This document shows, one piece after another, positions 9,234-16,788 of a stretch of DNA of 64,000 nucleotides. This DNA is from UBA7672 sp044224605. Lineage in GTDB: Bacteria > Pseudomonadota > Alphaproteobacteria > Caulobacterales > Hyphomonadaceae. The notes beneath the pieces were generated by a model, which worked only from the letters and a program-made list of their open reading frames with translations, was not told the origin of the DNA and made no database searches. Both the position numbers and the translations under genes were made by a program. Numbering within the stretch: the first letter of the stretch is position 1; every line of letters starts with the position of its first letter. The stretch spans positions 26,298 through 90,297 of the forward strand of contig JBGAKC010000018.1 in the NCBI GenBank assembly GCA_044224605.1, in the 5' to 3' direction.

Positions 9234-9321
9234 AGCCCTGCTCTGGGGTCATGACCTGCGGCGCGGCGTTGCGGAAATCTTCCACGCCGGTATGAATCCG
9301 CCACCCAAGGGAGACAAGGAA

Positions 9322-9636
9322 ATGAAAACCGTCCTGCTGGCGCTCGTAGCCGCCGCCTCTATCGCTGCCGCCCCCGCGATCGCCCAACCGCCCGCCGATG
9401 CTGCCGGCCCGGCTATTGCAGCCGCCGGCAAGGTCAGCGTCCAGACGACGAAGATCAGCGAAATCATCAAGAATCCGGCCGCCAAGGCCACGCTCGAGAC
9501 GGCAATGCCGCCGATCGCGCAATACTACGACCAGATCGCCGATATGACGCTGGTCGAGGTCATGCCGATGAGCCAGGGCCAGATCACGGAAGAGAGCCTG
9601 AAGGCCCTCCAGGCCGAATTCGACAAGCTGTCGTAG
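9322..9636 (+). CDS. Small secreted protein of unknown function
   Basis: A 104-residue protein with a Sec signal peptide cleaved near APAIAQP. The mature part is about 80 residues, has no cysteines, and is helical with an acidic C-terminus (ISEIIKNPAAKATLETAMPPIAQYYDQIADM). The ATG at 9322 is chosen because a GGAGACAAGGA ribosome site precedes it and the signal peptide starts there; the open frame reaches back to 9226. Terminators lie on both sides, so it is a single-gene unit. No family was recognised. Confidence 0.75.
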   Translation: MKTVLLALVAAASIAAAPAIAQPPADAAGPAIAAAGKVSVQTTKISEIIKNPAAKATLETAMPPIAQYYDQIADMTLVEVMPMSQGQITEESLKALQAEFDKLS

Positions 9637-9660
9637 GCAATTCGCGATCGTCTTGTAATC

Positions 9661-9695
9661 CGCCGGCCTTGCAAAAGGCCGGCGGTTCTATTTCT
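9661..9695 (+). terminator. Probable terminator after the small secreted protein gene
   Basis: The hairpin CGCCGGCCTT-GCAA-AAGGCCGGCG at 9661-9684 is followed by the weak T run GTTCTATTTCT. It overlaps the last codons of the minus-strand pseudogene and could serve both directions. Confidence 0.6.
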
Positions 9696-10599
9696 GCACC
9701 GCGCGTTTCTCGGCGACGCGGGCTGCGCTCAGCATGTTGGTCAGCGAGTAGTTGGCTTCGTGACAGACGGTTTCGTAGAGCCTTTGTGCAGATCTGCGTC
9801 AGGACAGTTCGCCGCTCCACGGTTGGGAATAGTTCAGCGGGTCCGTAACGGTGTAGCGATAGACCACTTCGTCTTTCGAGGCGTAACGGAAGCGCTCGAC
9901 CACGACGGCGTCGTCACTCAGCGGGTTGGCACAGGCGCCGCCAGCGGGAGGCGCATTGCCGTCGAAATTCGATGTCTCGATCACCAGCGTGTCGCCATCC
10001 CAGTGAGCGAACGATCGGCCGCCCATCGAGCGCGGCCCCGGCGCTGCTTCTGGCGCGCCGAGCGAAACAATACGGAGATCCGGACCGACTTCGCCGTAGA
10101 TGGCGACGTGGTCTTTCGTCTGCACGATCCGCCGCATGTTGTCGAAATTCGCTGTGCCCATGGGCGGAAGGCTGACGCCGGCGAGACAGCGTACGCCCCG
10201 GGTGAAGCCTTCCGGCCCGTCCGGCGCGCCCGAAGTCTTGCGCGCCACGGCGACCGGCGTGCGCGGGATATGGCCATCGGGCGGATCAACAACATGGGAT
10301 GATCTCTAGACGCCGGCAACTTGCATGATCTCGGTGGCGATCGCGGTCTCTCCTTCCGTGCCGAGATTGCCGGCGAGGCGATTGACTTCGCGCGTTTGGA
10401 AGATCGCTTTCACCTGATCCACCTCTTCGGGCGCGAGATTCACGGACTCGACGCCGTCAGGCCGCTCGAGCGGCGTCAGCCAGAACGACTCCTACACGCC
10501 CTGAAAATCGGGATGGCCATCGGCCGTGCGCGGAATATCCGGCGCCTGGCCGTAGGCCGTCGGGGCGAAGGCGAGGGCGAGCAGCACCGATCGGATCAT
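9688..10599 (-). pseudogene. Third tandem paralogue of the secreted RWEGDVLVVET-type family, broken by three in-frame stops
   Basis: The reading frame begins at ATG 10599 (signal peptide, then IPRTADGHPDFQGV) and matches its two upstream paralogues along its whole length without a frameshift to the final TAG at 9688-9690. Three internal stops interrupt it: TAG with its first base at 10494 (the Trp of DFQGVWES in the paralogues), TAG at 10308 (before RSSHVVDPPDGHIP) and TGA at 9801 (before the segment ending YETVCHEANYSLTNML). The first is a TGG-to-TAG change; the other two would fit the same G-to-A type. ATG 10599 overlaps the upstream stop as ATGA. Genuine readthrough is possible but unlikely. 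Confidence 0.85.
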
Positions 10600-11534
10600 G
10601 GCTTCGCCTTTGTCTTGGGTTGCTTGCCGCCTGGCTTGGCCGGCTGCTTTTCCGCCATGCGGGCGCCGAGCAGGATATTGGAGAGGGCGTAGTTGCCTTC
10701 GTGGCAGCTTCCCTCCCACATCGGCGCGTCCGTGCGGTGGAAGAGATATTGCGCACGCCAGGGCTGGGCGTAGAGCGCGGCGTCGGTGACGGTGAACTCG
10801 TAGGAGATTTCGTTGGCGGCGGTGAGGCTGAGGCGCTCCGTCACGACAGATTGAGGGCCGACGACTATGCCCCTGAAACTCAAGGCTGCGGCATAGTTCG
10901 TGGTTTCGATGACGAGCACATCGCCTTCCCAGCGGGCGATGGAGTCGCCGCGATAGGATGTGATGGCGGCCGGCTGGTGCGCCTCCCTGATGCCGATCAC
11001 GCGGACATCGTTCATGTCCTCGGTGAGGATCACCACATGATCCGGCGTCTGGATGATGCGGCGGTACATGTTGGCGGGCGTGATCGGCATGGGCGCGCGT
11101 CCCGGGCCGCCGAGGCAGCGTTCGTTGGGCATGCGGTCTTCGGGACCCGCCATAATGCCGAGCCGCTTGTCCCATTCGGCCTTCATAGCTTTGGCGGCGT
11201 CGGTCAGCGGCAGCTTGCCGTTGGCGGGTTCGATGACCTGCGAGGTGCGGAGGAGGCCGCCTGCCGCCGGCATGAAAGGCCCGTACTCGCTGTCATCTGG
11301 AGGCGAGATATCGCCTTCCTTCTCGTTCTTCTTGTCCTCGTCGGCCTGGTATTTGGCCGCCTGCTCGGCGGTCATGGTCGGTCCATCCAGCTCGGCTGGC
11401 CGTTCGAATGGCGTGCTCCAGCGGCTTTCCCAGACGCCCTGGAAATCGGGGCGGTCTTCCGGGGTGCGCGGGATCGCAGTCTGCGCCAACGAGGCGGGCG
11501 TCAGACACAGAGCGAGGAGGATCGCGCGGATCAT
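10596..11534 (-). CDS. Secreted protein of unnamed family, tandem paralogue 2
   Basis: A 312-residue exported protein with a signal peptide ending near ASLAQT. Shared family blocks are IPRTPEDRPDFQGVWESRW at the mature N-terminus, RTSQVIEPANGKLPL, YRRIIQTPDHVVILTEDMNDVRVI, ARWEGDVLVIETTNY and GSCHEGNYALSNIL near the end. The alternating strands suggest a beta-rich fold. ATG 11534 is chosen because the signal peptide begins there and it overlaps the stop of paralogue 1 as ATGA. Related proteins occur widely in Sphingomonadales and Acidobacteria without an assigned function that I know of. Periplasmic location is inferred from the signal peptide. Confidence 0.8.
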   Translation of the reverse strand: MIRAILLALCLTPASLAQTAIPRTPEDRPDFQGVWESRWSTPFERPAELDGPTMTAEQAAKYQADEDKKNEKEGDISPPDDSEYGPFMPAAGGLLRTSQVIEPANGKLPLTDAAKAMKAEWDKRLGIMAGPEDRMPNERCLGGPGRAPMPITPANMYRRIIQTPDHVVILTEDMNDVRVIGIREAHQPAAITSYRGDSIARWEGDVLVIETTNYAAALSFRGIVVGPQSVVTERLSLTAANEISYEFTVTDAALYAQPWRAQYLFHRTDAPMWEGSCHEGNYALSNILLGARMAEKQPAKPGGKQPKTKAKP

Positions 11535-12487
11535 TTCTTGGCTTTCGGCTTGGACGTGCGCGCTTCGGCCATGCGGGCGCCGGAGAGAATGTTGGTCAGG
11601 CCGTAATTGCCTTCGTGGCAGGCGGATTCGTATATTGCAGCATTCGTACGCAGCAGAGGAAATTCGACGCGAAGCGGCGCCGTGAACATCACCGGATCGT
11701 CGAGTGTGTAACTGTAGCCTAGCTCGTCGGGGGTATTGAGCTCGAAGCGCTCGATGAGCTTCCGCTCCGGCTGGCCCGGCAAGGCGGCGGGGCGTGAGGG
11801 TTCGGGGCGCACGAGGCGGGTTTCGACCACAAGCACGTCGCCTTCCCAGCGGCCGGCGGAATCGCCGGTCCACGAGACCATCGCGTCGGGACGTGTGCGG
11901 CCGGCCATTTCTATGACGCGCGTGTCGCCAAGCTGCTCAGTCCAAATCACGATGTGGTCGGATGTCTGGATGATCTTGCGGTACGCTTGGTCGGCGCCCG
12001 TGCCCAGGGGCGCCCCGCCGGCGGCGCGCAGGCAGCGCTCGGAGAGGCTGCGGGCCTCAGGTCCTTCGGCCCTGTCGGAATGATCCTTGACGACCTTCGC
12101 CCGATCCTGGGCCGCCTCGTTCAGCGGGCGCTTGCCGTCAGCGGGCTCGACGATCTGCGACGATCGAAAGCCGCCGCCAGGAGCTGGTATCAGCGGGCCG
12201 AAGTCAAAATCGGAGTCAGGCGACTGATTGCCCTGCGCTCTCAGCCTCTCGTACATGGCCGCCACCAGCGCGTCGGCCTTGTCGGCAGCAACGATAGGAC
12301 CTTCGGCATCGACAGGCCGCTCAAGCGGCGTTCGCCAGCGGCTTTCCCACACGCCCTGGAAATCGGGGCGCCCGTCGGGCGTACGCGGGATCGCGGTTTG
12401 CGCATGGGCCATGCCGCATGCCGCCATTGCTGCCGCCAGCAGGAGCAGTCGGAGTGTCATGCGCGTTTCCCCGGCCTGAACGGCCAT
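11531..12487 (-). CDS. Secreted protein of unnamed family, tandem paralogue 1
   Basis: A 318-residue exported protein and the first gene of a three-gene minus-strand operon of paralogues. It has a signal peptide (to AHAQT) and the same blocks as paralogue 2: IPRTPDGRPDFQGVWESRW, RSSQIVEPADGKRPL, YRKIIQTSDHIVIWTEQ, GRWEGDVLVVETRLV and SACHEGNYGLTNILSGARMAE. A basic tail ends the protein. One conserved Cys sits in the CHEGNY block and a second in SERCLRAAGG. The function is unknown and no catalytic motif was recognised. Confidence 0.8.
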   Translation of the reverse strand: MAVQAGETRMTLRLLLLAAAMAACGMAHAQTAIPRTPDGRPDFQGVWESRWRTPLERPVDAEGPIVAADKADALVAAMYERLRAQGNQSPDSDFDFGPLIPAPGGGFRSSQIVEPADGKRPLNEAAQDRAKVVKDHSDRAEGPEARSLSERCLRAAGGAPLGTGADQAYRKIIQTSDHIVIWTEQLGDTRVIEMAGRTRPDAMVSWTGDSAGRWEGDVLVVETRLVRPEPSRPAALPGQPERKLIERFELNTPDELGYSYTLDDPVMFTAPLRVEFPLLRTNAAIYESACHEGNYGLTNILSGARMAEARTSKPKAKK

Positions 12488-12759
12488 CCGCTGTCAGGCT
12501 TCGCGCGGAAAGCAGGGTGTGTCGAGCCAGACGCTAAGGCGCCCTCGGGCCGAAACCTGGCTCGCGGGCGCCGAGCAGACGGCGCCGGGCAGACAGCGTC
12601 CAGTAATTGCGAACGGTTCGCAAAAAATGCTGCGACGTGAAGGCGCTACACGCAGTTGCGTTTGATCTGTGTCTAGGAAAAGGGGGCGGGTCGCCTTAGG
12701 TTCCCATCCGACGCGCCCACAAGAGGCGTGAGTTACGAGCGAAAAGAGAAGCGCCCCCC
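12488..12759. other. Divergent promoter region between the paralogue operon and hemA
   Basis: About 270 bp between divergently transcribed genes, so promoters for both should lie here. The sequence near 12607-12640 contains GCGAACGGTTCGC, a 13-bp near-palindrome that could be an operator. No coding frame is convincing. Confidence 0.45.
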
Positions 12760-13980
12760 ATGAAGCATCTGGTCCACTTCGAAAACGCCCTCGAGGAAAT
12801 CCGGTCCGAGGGCCGATACCGGGTGTTCATCGACCTCAAGCGGTATAAAGGCGAATTCCCCAAGGCATCCGTGCGCCACAATGACGGCCGCGAGCAGGAC
12901 GTGATCGTCTGGTGCTCGAACGACTATCTCGGCATGGGCCAGGACCCGGATGTGGTGCAGGCGATGCACGAGGCGGTCGACACGTTCGGCGCTGGTTCGG
13001 GCGGGACGCGGAATATCTCGGGCACGACGCGCTATCATGTGGAGCTCGAGAAGGAGCTGGCTTCGCTCCACGGCAAGGAGAGCGCGCTGCTCTTCACATC
13101 CGGCTATGTGTCGAATGAGGCGACGCTTTCGACGCTCGCCAAGATCATGCCGAACGTCATCATCTATTCGGACGAGCTGAACCACGCCTCGATGATCGAG
13201 GGGATTAAGCGCGCCCACTGCGCCAAGCGCATCTTCCGCCACAACGACATGGCGCACCTGCGCGCGCTGCTGGAGAACGATCCGGCGGATGCGCCAAAGG
13301 TAATCGCTTTCGAGTCCGTCTATTCGATGGATGGCGACGTGGCGCCGATGCACGAGATCTGCGACCTCGCCGAAGAGTTCGACGCGATCACCTATCTCGA
13401 CGAGGTGCACGCGGTCGGCATGTATGGCGAGGAGGGCGCGGGCGTCGCCCAGCGCGATGGCGTGATGGACCGCATCACCATCTGCGAAGGCACGCTGGCC
13501 AAGGCGTTCGGCGTGATGGGCGGCTACATCGCCTCGAAGACGGCGATCGTGGATGCGATCCGCTCGATGGCGCCCGGCTTCATCTTCTCGACCTCGACCT
13601 GCCCGGTGCTGGCGGCCGGCGCGCTGACCTCGATCCGCAAGCTGCGGAGCGATTTCGGCCGAAACCTGCGTAAGGTTCACCAGGAGAAGGCAGAGATGCT
13701 TCGCCAGAAGCTGATTGCGGCGAAGCTGCCGGTAATGATGGCGGATACGCATATCGTGCCGCTGCTGGTCGGCGATCCCGAGCGCTGCAAAGCGCTGTCC
13801 GACACGCTGCTGTTCGACTTCGGCATCTATGTGCAGCCGATCAACTACCCGACCGTCCCGAAGGGCACGGAGCGCCTGCGCTTCACGCCGAGCCCGCAGC
13901 ACACCGAGCAGATGATGGACGAACTCGTCGCAGCACTGCTGGCCGTGTGGGCGCAGCTGGGACTGAAGCGGGCGGCGTAG
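12760..13980 (+). CDS. hemA: 5-aminolevulinate synthase
   Basis: A 406-residue PLP enzyme that condenses glycine and succinyl-CoA to 5-aminolevulinate, the first step of haem synthesis in alphaproteobacteria (C4 route). Family marks are VIVWCSNDYLGMGQ, the glycine-rich GAGSGGTRNISGTT, YLDEVHAVGMYG with the PLP-contacting Asp and His, and EGTLAKAFGVMGG, where the Lys forms the Schiff base. The length is normal. Ribosome binding is probably by the GAAAAGAGAAG upstream of ATG 12760. Two very small candidate genes follow within 4-95 bp. Confidence 0.97.
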   Translation: MKHLVHFENALEEIRSEGRYRVFIDLKRYKGEFPKASVRHNDGREQDVIVWCSNDYLGMGQDPDVVQAMHEAVDTFGAGSGGTRNISGTTRYHVELEKELASLHGKESALLFTSGYVSNEATLSTLAKIMPNVIIYSDELNHASMIEGIKRAHCAKRIFRHNDMAHLRALLENDPADAPKVIAFESVYSMDGDVAPMHEICDLAEEFDAITYLDEVHAVGMYGEEGAGVAQRDGVMDRITICEGTLAKAFGVMGGYIASKTAIVDAIRSMAPGFIFSTSTCPVLAAGALTSIRKLRSDFGRNLRKVHQEKAEMLRQKLIAAKLPVMMADTHIVPLLVGDPERCKALSDTLLFDFGIYVQPINYPTVPKGTERLRFTPSPQHTEQMMDELVAALLAVWAQLGLKRAA

Positions 13981-13983
13981 CCC

Positions 13984-14067
13984 TTGCGCGTTCGTTGCAA
14001 GGGATGCGGCCATCGTTTCGAGGAAACGATGCTGCAATGCCCAGCGTGCAGCTACTCCAACAAATAA
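13984..14067 (+). CDS. Candidate 27-residue zinc-ribbon microprotein
   Basis: A TTG-initiated frame three bases after the hemA stop encodes 27 residues, LRVRCKGCGHRFEETMLQCPACSYSNK, split here as RCKGCG and QCPACSYSN: two CxxC knuckles 13 residues apart, as in a minimal zinc ribbon. It ends six bases before the next tiny frame. Both the zinc motif and the close spacing argue for a real gene. Against it are the rare start codon and the lack of a strong ribosome site, so it could depend on coupling to hemA. Confidence 0.5.
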   Translation: MRVRCKGCGHRFEETMLQCPACSYSNK

Positions 14068-14073
14068 TCGCCG

Positions 14074-14169
14074 ATGGCGCGCCGAGAAAGCGTGCGAGCA
14101 TTCCTGCTGATTGTTGGCCTGTTTGTCCTGGTTGTGCTGTTCACGGCTATTAGCGGAACTCTCGACTAA
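14074..14169 (+). CDS. Candidate 31-residue single-span membrane peptide
   Basis: ATG 14074 to TAA 14169 encodes a peptide with a basic N-terminus (MARRESVR), one hydrophobic helix of about 18 residues (AFLLIVGLFVLVVLFTAI) and a short acidic tail. The positive-inside pattern suggests a bitopic inner-membrane peptide. It follows the zinc-ribbon frame directly. The function is unknown. Confidence 0.5.
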   Translation: MARRESVRAFLLIVGLFVLVVLFTAISGTLD

Positions 14170-14189
14170 ATCCAACGGCCGCTGGGCGC

Positions 14190-14999
14190 ATGATGTCTCC
14201 GCTTCTGGTTGCTGCTAGATTTTGTCCCGTGAGCACTGCATCCGAATCCGAAACCGCACATCAAGGCGTCATAGCCGTCGGCGAAATCCGTAACATGGAT
14301 GGCCCCGCGGGGCTTGAGCCGCCGACATTGAAGTTCGTCCATTATCCGGGATCGCAGCAGTTGATCCTGTGGCTGCCGAAGCCGGCGCATGAGGGGTATG
14401 GCGAGCTGTCGGTGACGCGCGATGGCGCTGATGTCGAGCGCGGGCCGGTGTCGAGTCGCATGAATGGCAGCGTGCAGATCCTGTTCGCCACGCTGGAATG
14501 GCCACCGGGCGACTACCGGATCGCGATCGCGCACAAGGATGGCTGGCGGCACGAGGTTGCGCTGAAGAAGTATGCGCCGGGCGCCGAGCCGCCTCCGCCG
14601 AAGCCTGTGGTGGAGGCGCCTTCCAACGGGCCGATTGTCTATCGCGATGGCTTCGGCAATTTGATCCCGGATACGGATCTGGTGATCCGCGGACAGGCCG
14701 GGTGCGACATCGCGCGGATGTTCGGACGGCGGCTGGAATATGAAGGCAACTACCGCGCGGGGACGATCACCTACATCGAGGGCGATACGCGGATCAGGTT
14801 CTTGCACGAAATGGCTGGCGGGGACGTGAAGTTCTCGATCGAAATTCCGTCGGCGGAGCATTGGGAGGGCTTCACAAAGACGCCGCGGTCGGCGCGCGAC
14901 GACATCATCGCTTTCCTCGCCGAGCGCGTACGGATCGAGAAGGCCAACAGCTGGCGCTACAGGATCACCAGCGAGTCGATCGATTATTACGAAATGTGA
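14190..14999 (+). CDS. Conserved hypothetical protein
   Basis: A 269-residue protein I do not recognise. The first half is beta-rich with turns resembling an immunoglobulin-like or C2-like sandwich (LILWLPKPAHEGYGELSVTRDG, split by turns). A proline linker (PPPPKP, about residue 134) leads to a second, mixed alpha/beta half with IVYRDGFGNLIPDTDLVIRG. No signal peptide or membrane segment is evident. A GTG at 14229 is an alternative start that removes 13 residues. Confidence 0.6.
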   Translation: MMSPLLVAARFCPVSTASESETAHQGVIAVGEIRNMDGPAGLEPPTLKFVHYPGSQQLILWLPKPAHEGYGELSVTRDGADVERGPVSSRMNGSVQILFATLEWPPGDYRIAIAHKDGWRHEVALKKYAPGAEPPPPKPVVEAPSNGPIVYRDGFGNLIPDTDLVIRGQAGCDIARMFGRRLEYEGNYRAGTITYIEGDTRIRFLHEMAGGDVKFSIEIPSAEHWEGFTKTPRSARDDIIAFLAERVRIEKANSWRYRITSESIDYYEM

Positions 15000-15107
15000 C
15001 GCGGGAGGCCGCCTCGTTTGATCGCGCGCAAACTTGACGCGGCAAACCGGAGGCATCTAGGCAAGGGAGTGCAGCGATCCAGCTGCCCGCCGTTACAGGA
15101 GGCGCCT

Positions 15108-15458
15108 TTGCCGGGACTGCGCTTGTGGATCGGTCTTCTGTTTCTTCCCCTGGCGGCCTGCGCCAGCGAGCCGAAGCCCAAATGGATGTCTGGTGACCCT
15201 CGGGTCGGCAAGCAGGTTTCGGAGGATCTCTGCTCGACGTGCCATGCCGTCGGCAGGACCGGTGAAAGTCCCAATCCCGCCGCTCCCACGTTTCGGACCG
15301 TGCTGGCGAACTATCGCCCGGACTGGCTGGCCGATGATCTGCACAACGCGGTCGAGATTTCTCACCTCAACATGCCGACCTTTCATTTTGGGGAAGACCA
15401 CGAATACGATCTTGTCGCCTATCTGCTGACGATTCAGGAGAAGCCGCTCAACCGCTAG
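15108..15458 (+). CDS. Cytochrome c family lipoprotein
   Basis: A 116-residue exported monohaem cytochrome c. The lipobox LAAC follows a short hydrophobic signal, the haem site is CSTCH, and a distal Met is likely in HLNMPTF. I chose the TTG at 15108 because a perfect AGGAGG (15097-15102) lies five bases upstream and the signal peptide then starts correctly; the longer frame from 15018 would bury the signal. It would carry electrons at the periplasmic face. Its partner is not visible. Confidence 0.85.
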   Translation: MPGLRLWIGLLFLPLAACASEPKPKWMSGDPRVGKQVSEDLCSTCHAVGRTGESPNPAAPTFRTVLANYRPDWLADDLHNAVEISHLNMPTFHFGEDHEYDLVAYLLTIQEKPLNR

Positions 15459-15490
15459 CCTAGCAGCGAGGGCGCAGGCACACTTGCGCC

Positions 15491-15733
15491 ATGGGCGACC
15501 TGGATTCCGAGATCCTGATCGAGATGAACCGCATTGGCGGCGCGATGGAGGTGCGCGTCGTGTCGGCCGGAGACGGGCTGGAGGTCGTGTTCACTGCGCC
15601 AGCTAATGCGGCGCAGGGCGACATCGAGCGCGTGGCGCGGGCTAAGCTGGCCTATGTGCGGACGAAGATGCGGGGCGGCGGCGAGGATGTGCCGGTGAAG
15701 AAGCCCGACGGGAAGGGTGGATGGATCGCCTAG
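15491..15733 (+). CDS. Small conserved protein (DUF6898-like)
   Basis: An 80-residue basic protein. The segment EILIEMNRIGGAMEVRVVSAGDGLEVVFTAP (written here only to show its strand-rich character up to residue 20 at a time) resembles the alphaproteobacterial DUF6898 family, which has the pattern IEF-x-R-x-G-x-x-V-K-V-x-A-V-D-x-x-T-G-L-E. The assignment is from memory of the family and is tentative. Its TAG stop lies inside the 6-bp target duplication of the adjacent IS481 element, so the insertion left it intact. Confidence 0.65.
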   Translation: MGDLDSEILIEMNRIGGAMEVRVVSAGDGLEVVFTAPANAAQGDIERVARAKLAYVRTKMRGGGEDVPVKKPDGKGGWIA

Positions 15734-15734
15734 C
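15729..15734. repeat. Left copy of the IS481 target-site duplication (CCTAGC)
   Basis: CCTAGC immediately before the left terminal repeat matches CCTAGC at 16783-16788 immediately after the right one. This copy contains the stop codon of the upstream gene. Confidence 0.85.
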
Positions 15735-15757
15735 TGTGGTCTCTCAATAGGTTGTCC
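15735..15757 (+). repeat. Left terminal inverted repeat of the IS481 element
   Basis: Begins TGTGGTCTCTCAATAGG and differs from the reverse complement of the right end at two positions. Confidence 0.9.
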
Positions 15758-15818
15758 ACTCGGCGCGGACCGAGGAGATTGATGTTGCGACACGTCAATT
15801 TCTTCGGAGGTACGCCGA

Positions 15819-16787
15819 GTGAACATTCACAAGAATGCCCGCACCACGCTGCATAGTCGAGCAGAGATCGCCCGGCGGGTGATCGTCGAAGGTCAGGCGC
15901 CTGGCGTCGTTGCTGCGGCCTTTGGGGTCTGCCTCAAGACTGTCGCCAAGTGGGTGGGCCGGTTCCGCGCTGGCGGACTGGAGGCGCTGACTGATCGCTC
16001 CTCGCGGCCTCATCGCCTTCATCAGCCAACTCCCCAAGCGATCCGCGAGGACGTGATCCATTTGCGCAGGCTGCGCCGCCCAGGCTGCGAGATCGCTCGC
16101 AATACTGGCGTTTCCGCCTCAACCGTGAGCCGCATCCTGCGCGCCGAAAGGCTATCCCGCGTTCGCGATCTCGATCCGCCTCAGCCCGCCAGGCGTTATG
16201 AGCACCCCGATCCGGGCGACATGATCCATCTCGACATCAAGAAGCTGGGACGCTTCGACCGTGTCGGCCACCGCATCAGCGGCGACCGAACAGCCCAGTC
16301 TCATGCACGCCGCAGGGGCAAGGGCTGCGGCTGGGAGTTTGTCCATATCTGCATCGACGACGCCTCACGCGTCTCCTTCACCCAGATCCATCCCGATGAA
16401 AGAGCCCCCAGCGCCGTCGCTCATCTCAAAGCGTCTGTCGCCTTCTACCTGAGCCTCGGCGTCATTGTCCGCCGTGTCCTCACCGACAACGGCTCCTGCT
16501 ACAAATCACACGCCTTCCGCAACGCCTGTCGCGAGCTGGGCCTCAAGCACATACGCACCAGACCCTACACGCCCCGCACCAATGGCAAAGCCGAGCGCTT
16601 CATCCAAACCGCCCTTAGGGAATGGGCCTACGCCCGGGCTTATGACACCTCAGATCAGCGCGCCGCGGAGCTGCCAGCATGGACACACCGATACAACTGG
16701 CATCGTCCCCACGGCGGCACTAAAGCTCAAACACCCATCAGTCGCCTCGGCCTCTCCGAGGACAACCTGTTGAGAGTCCACACCTAG
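15819..16787 (+). CDS. IS481 family transposase
   Basis: A 322-residue transposase. An N-terminal helix-turn-helix (VVAAAFGVCLKTVAKWVGRF) is followed by a second HTH-like block (NTGVSASTVSRILRAE) and an RNase H-like catalytic core. The DDE triad can be read in GDMIHLDIKKLG, RVLTDNGSCY and RTNGKAERFIQ. The last codons run through the right inverted repeat, and the TAG stop (16785-16787) lies outside the element in the duplicated target sequence. The length is normal for the family. Confidence 0.95.
   Translation: MNIHKNARTTLHSRAEIARRVIVEGQAPGVVAAAFGVCLKTVAKWVGRFRAGGLEALTDRSSRPHRLHQPTPQAIREDVIHLRRLRRPGCEIARNTGVSASTVSRILRAERLSRVRDLDPPQPARRYEHPDPGDMIHLDIKKLGRFDRVGHRISGDRTAQSHARRRGKGCGWEFVHICIDDASRVSFTQIHPDERAPSAVAHLKASVAFYLSLGVIVRRVLTDNGSCYKSHAFRNACRELGLKHIRTRPYTPRTNGKAERFIQTALREWAYARAYDTSDQRAAELPAWTHRYNWHRPHGGTKAQTPISRLGLSEDNLLRVHT
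16760..16782 (-). repeat. Right terminal inverted repeat of the IS481 element
   Basis: The reverse complement begins TGTGGACTCTCAACAGG and pairs with the left end except at two positions. It also encodes the C-terminus of the transposase. Confidence 0.9.
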
Positions 16788-16788
16788 C
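16783..16788. repeat. Right copy of the IS481 target-site duplication (CCTAGC)
   Basis: This copy supplies the transposase stop (TAG, plus strand) and the stop of the MucR gene (CTA on the plus strand). Confidence 0.85.

Larger units (their letters stand above)
15735..16782 (+). mobile_element. Intact IS481-family insertion sequence
   Basis: A 1048-bp element with 23-bp terminal inverted repeats at 15735-15757 and 16760-16782, both beginning TGTGG and matching at 21 of 23 positions. It is flanked by a 6-bp direct repeat (CCTAGC). It carries one full-length transposase gene. The TGT ends, size and single DDE transposase fit IS481. Nothing in it is broken, so it is potentially active. Confidence 0.92.

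Noticed and set aside
12733..14175. Minus-strand frame of 480 codons across hemA
   Set aside because: Antisense to a clear 5-aminolevulinate synthase; composition is rich in Arg and His as in shadows.
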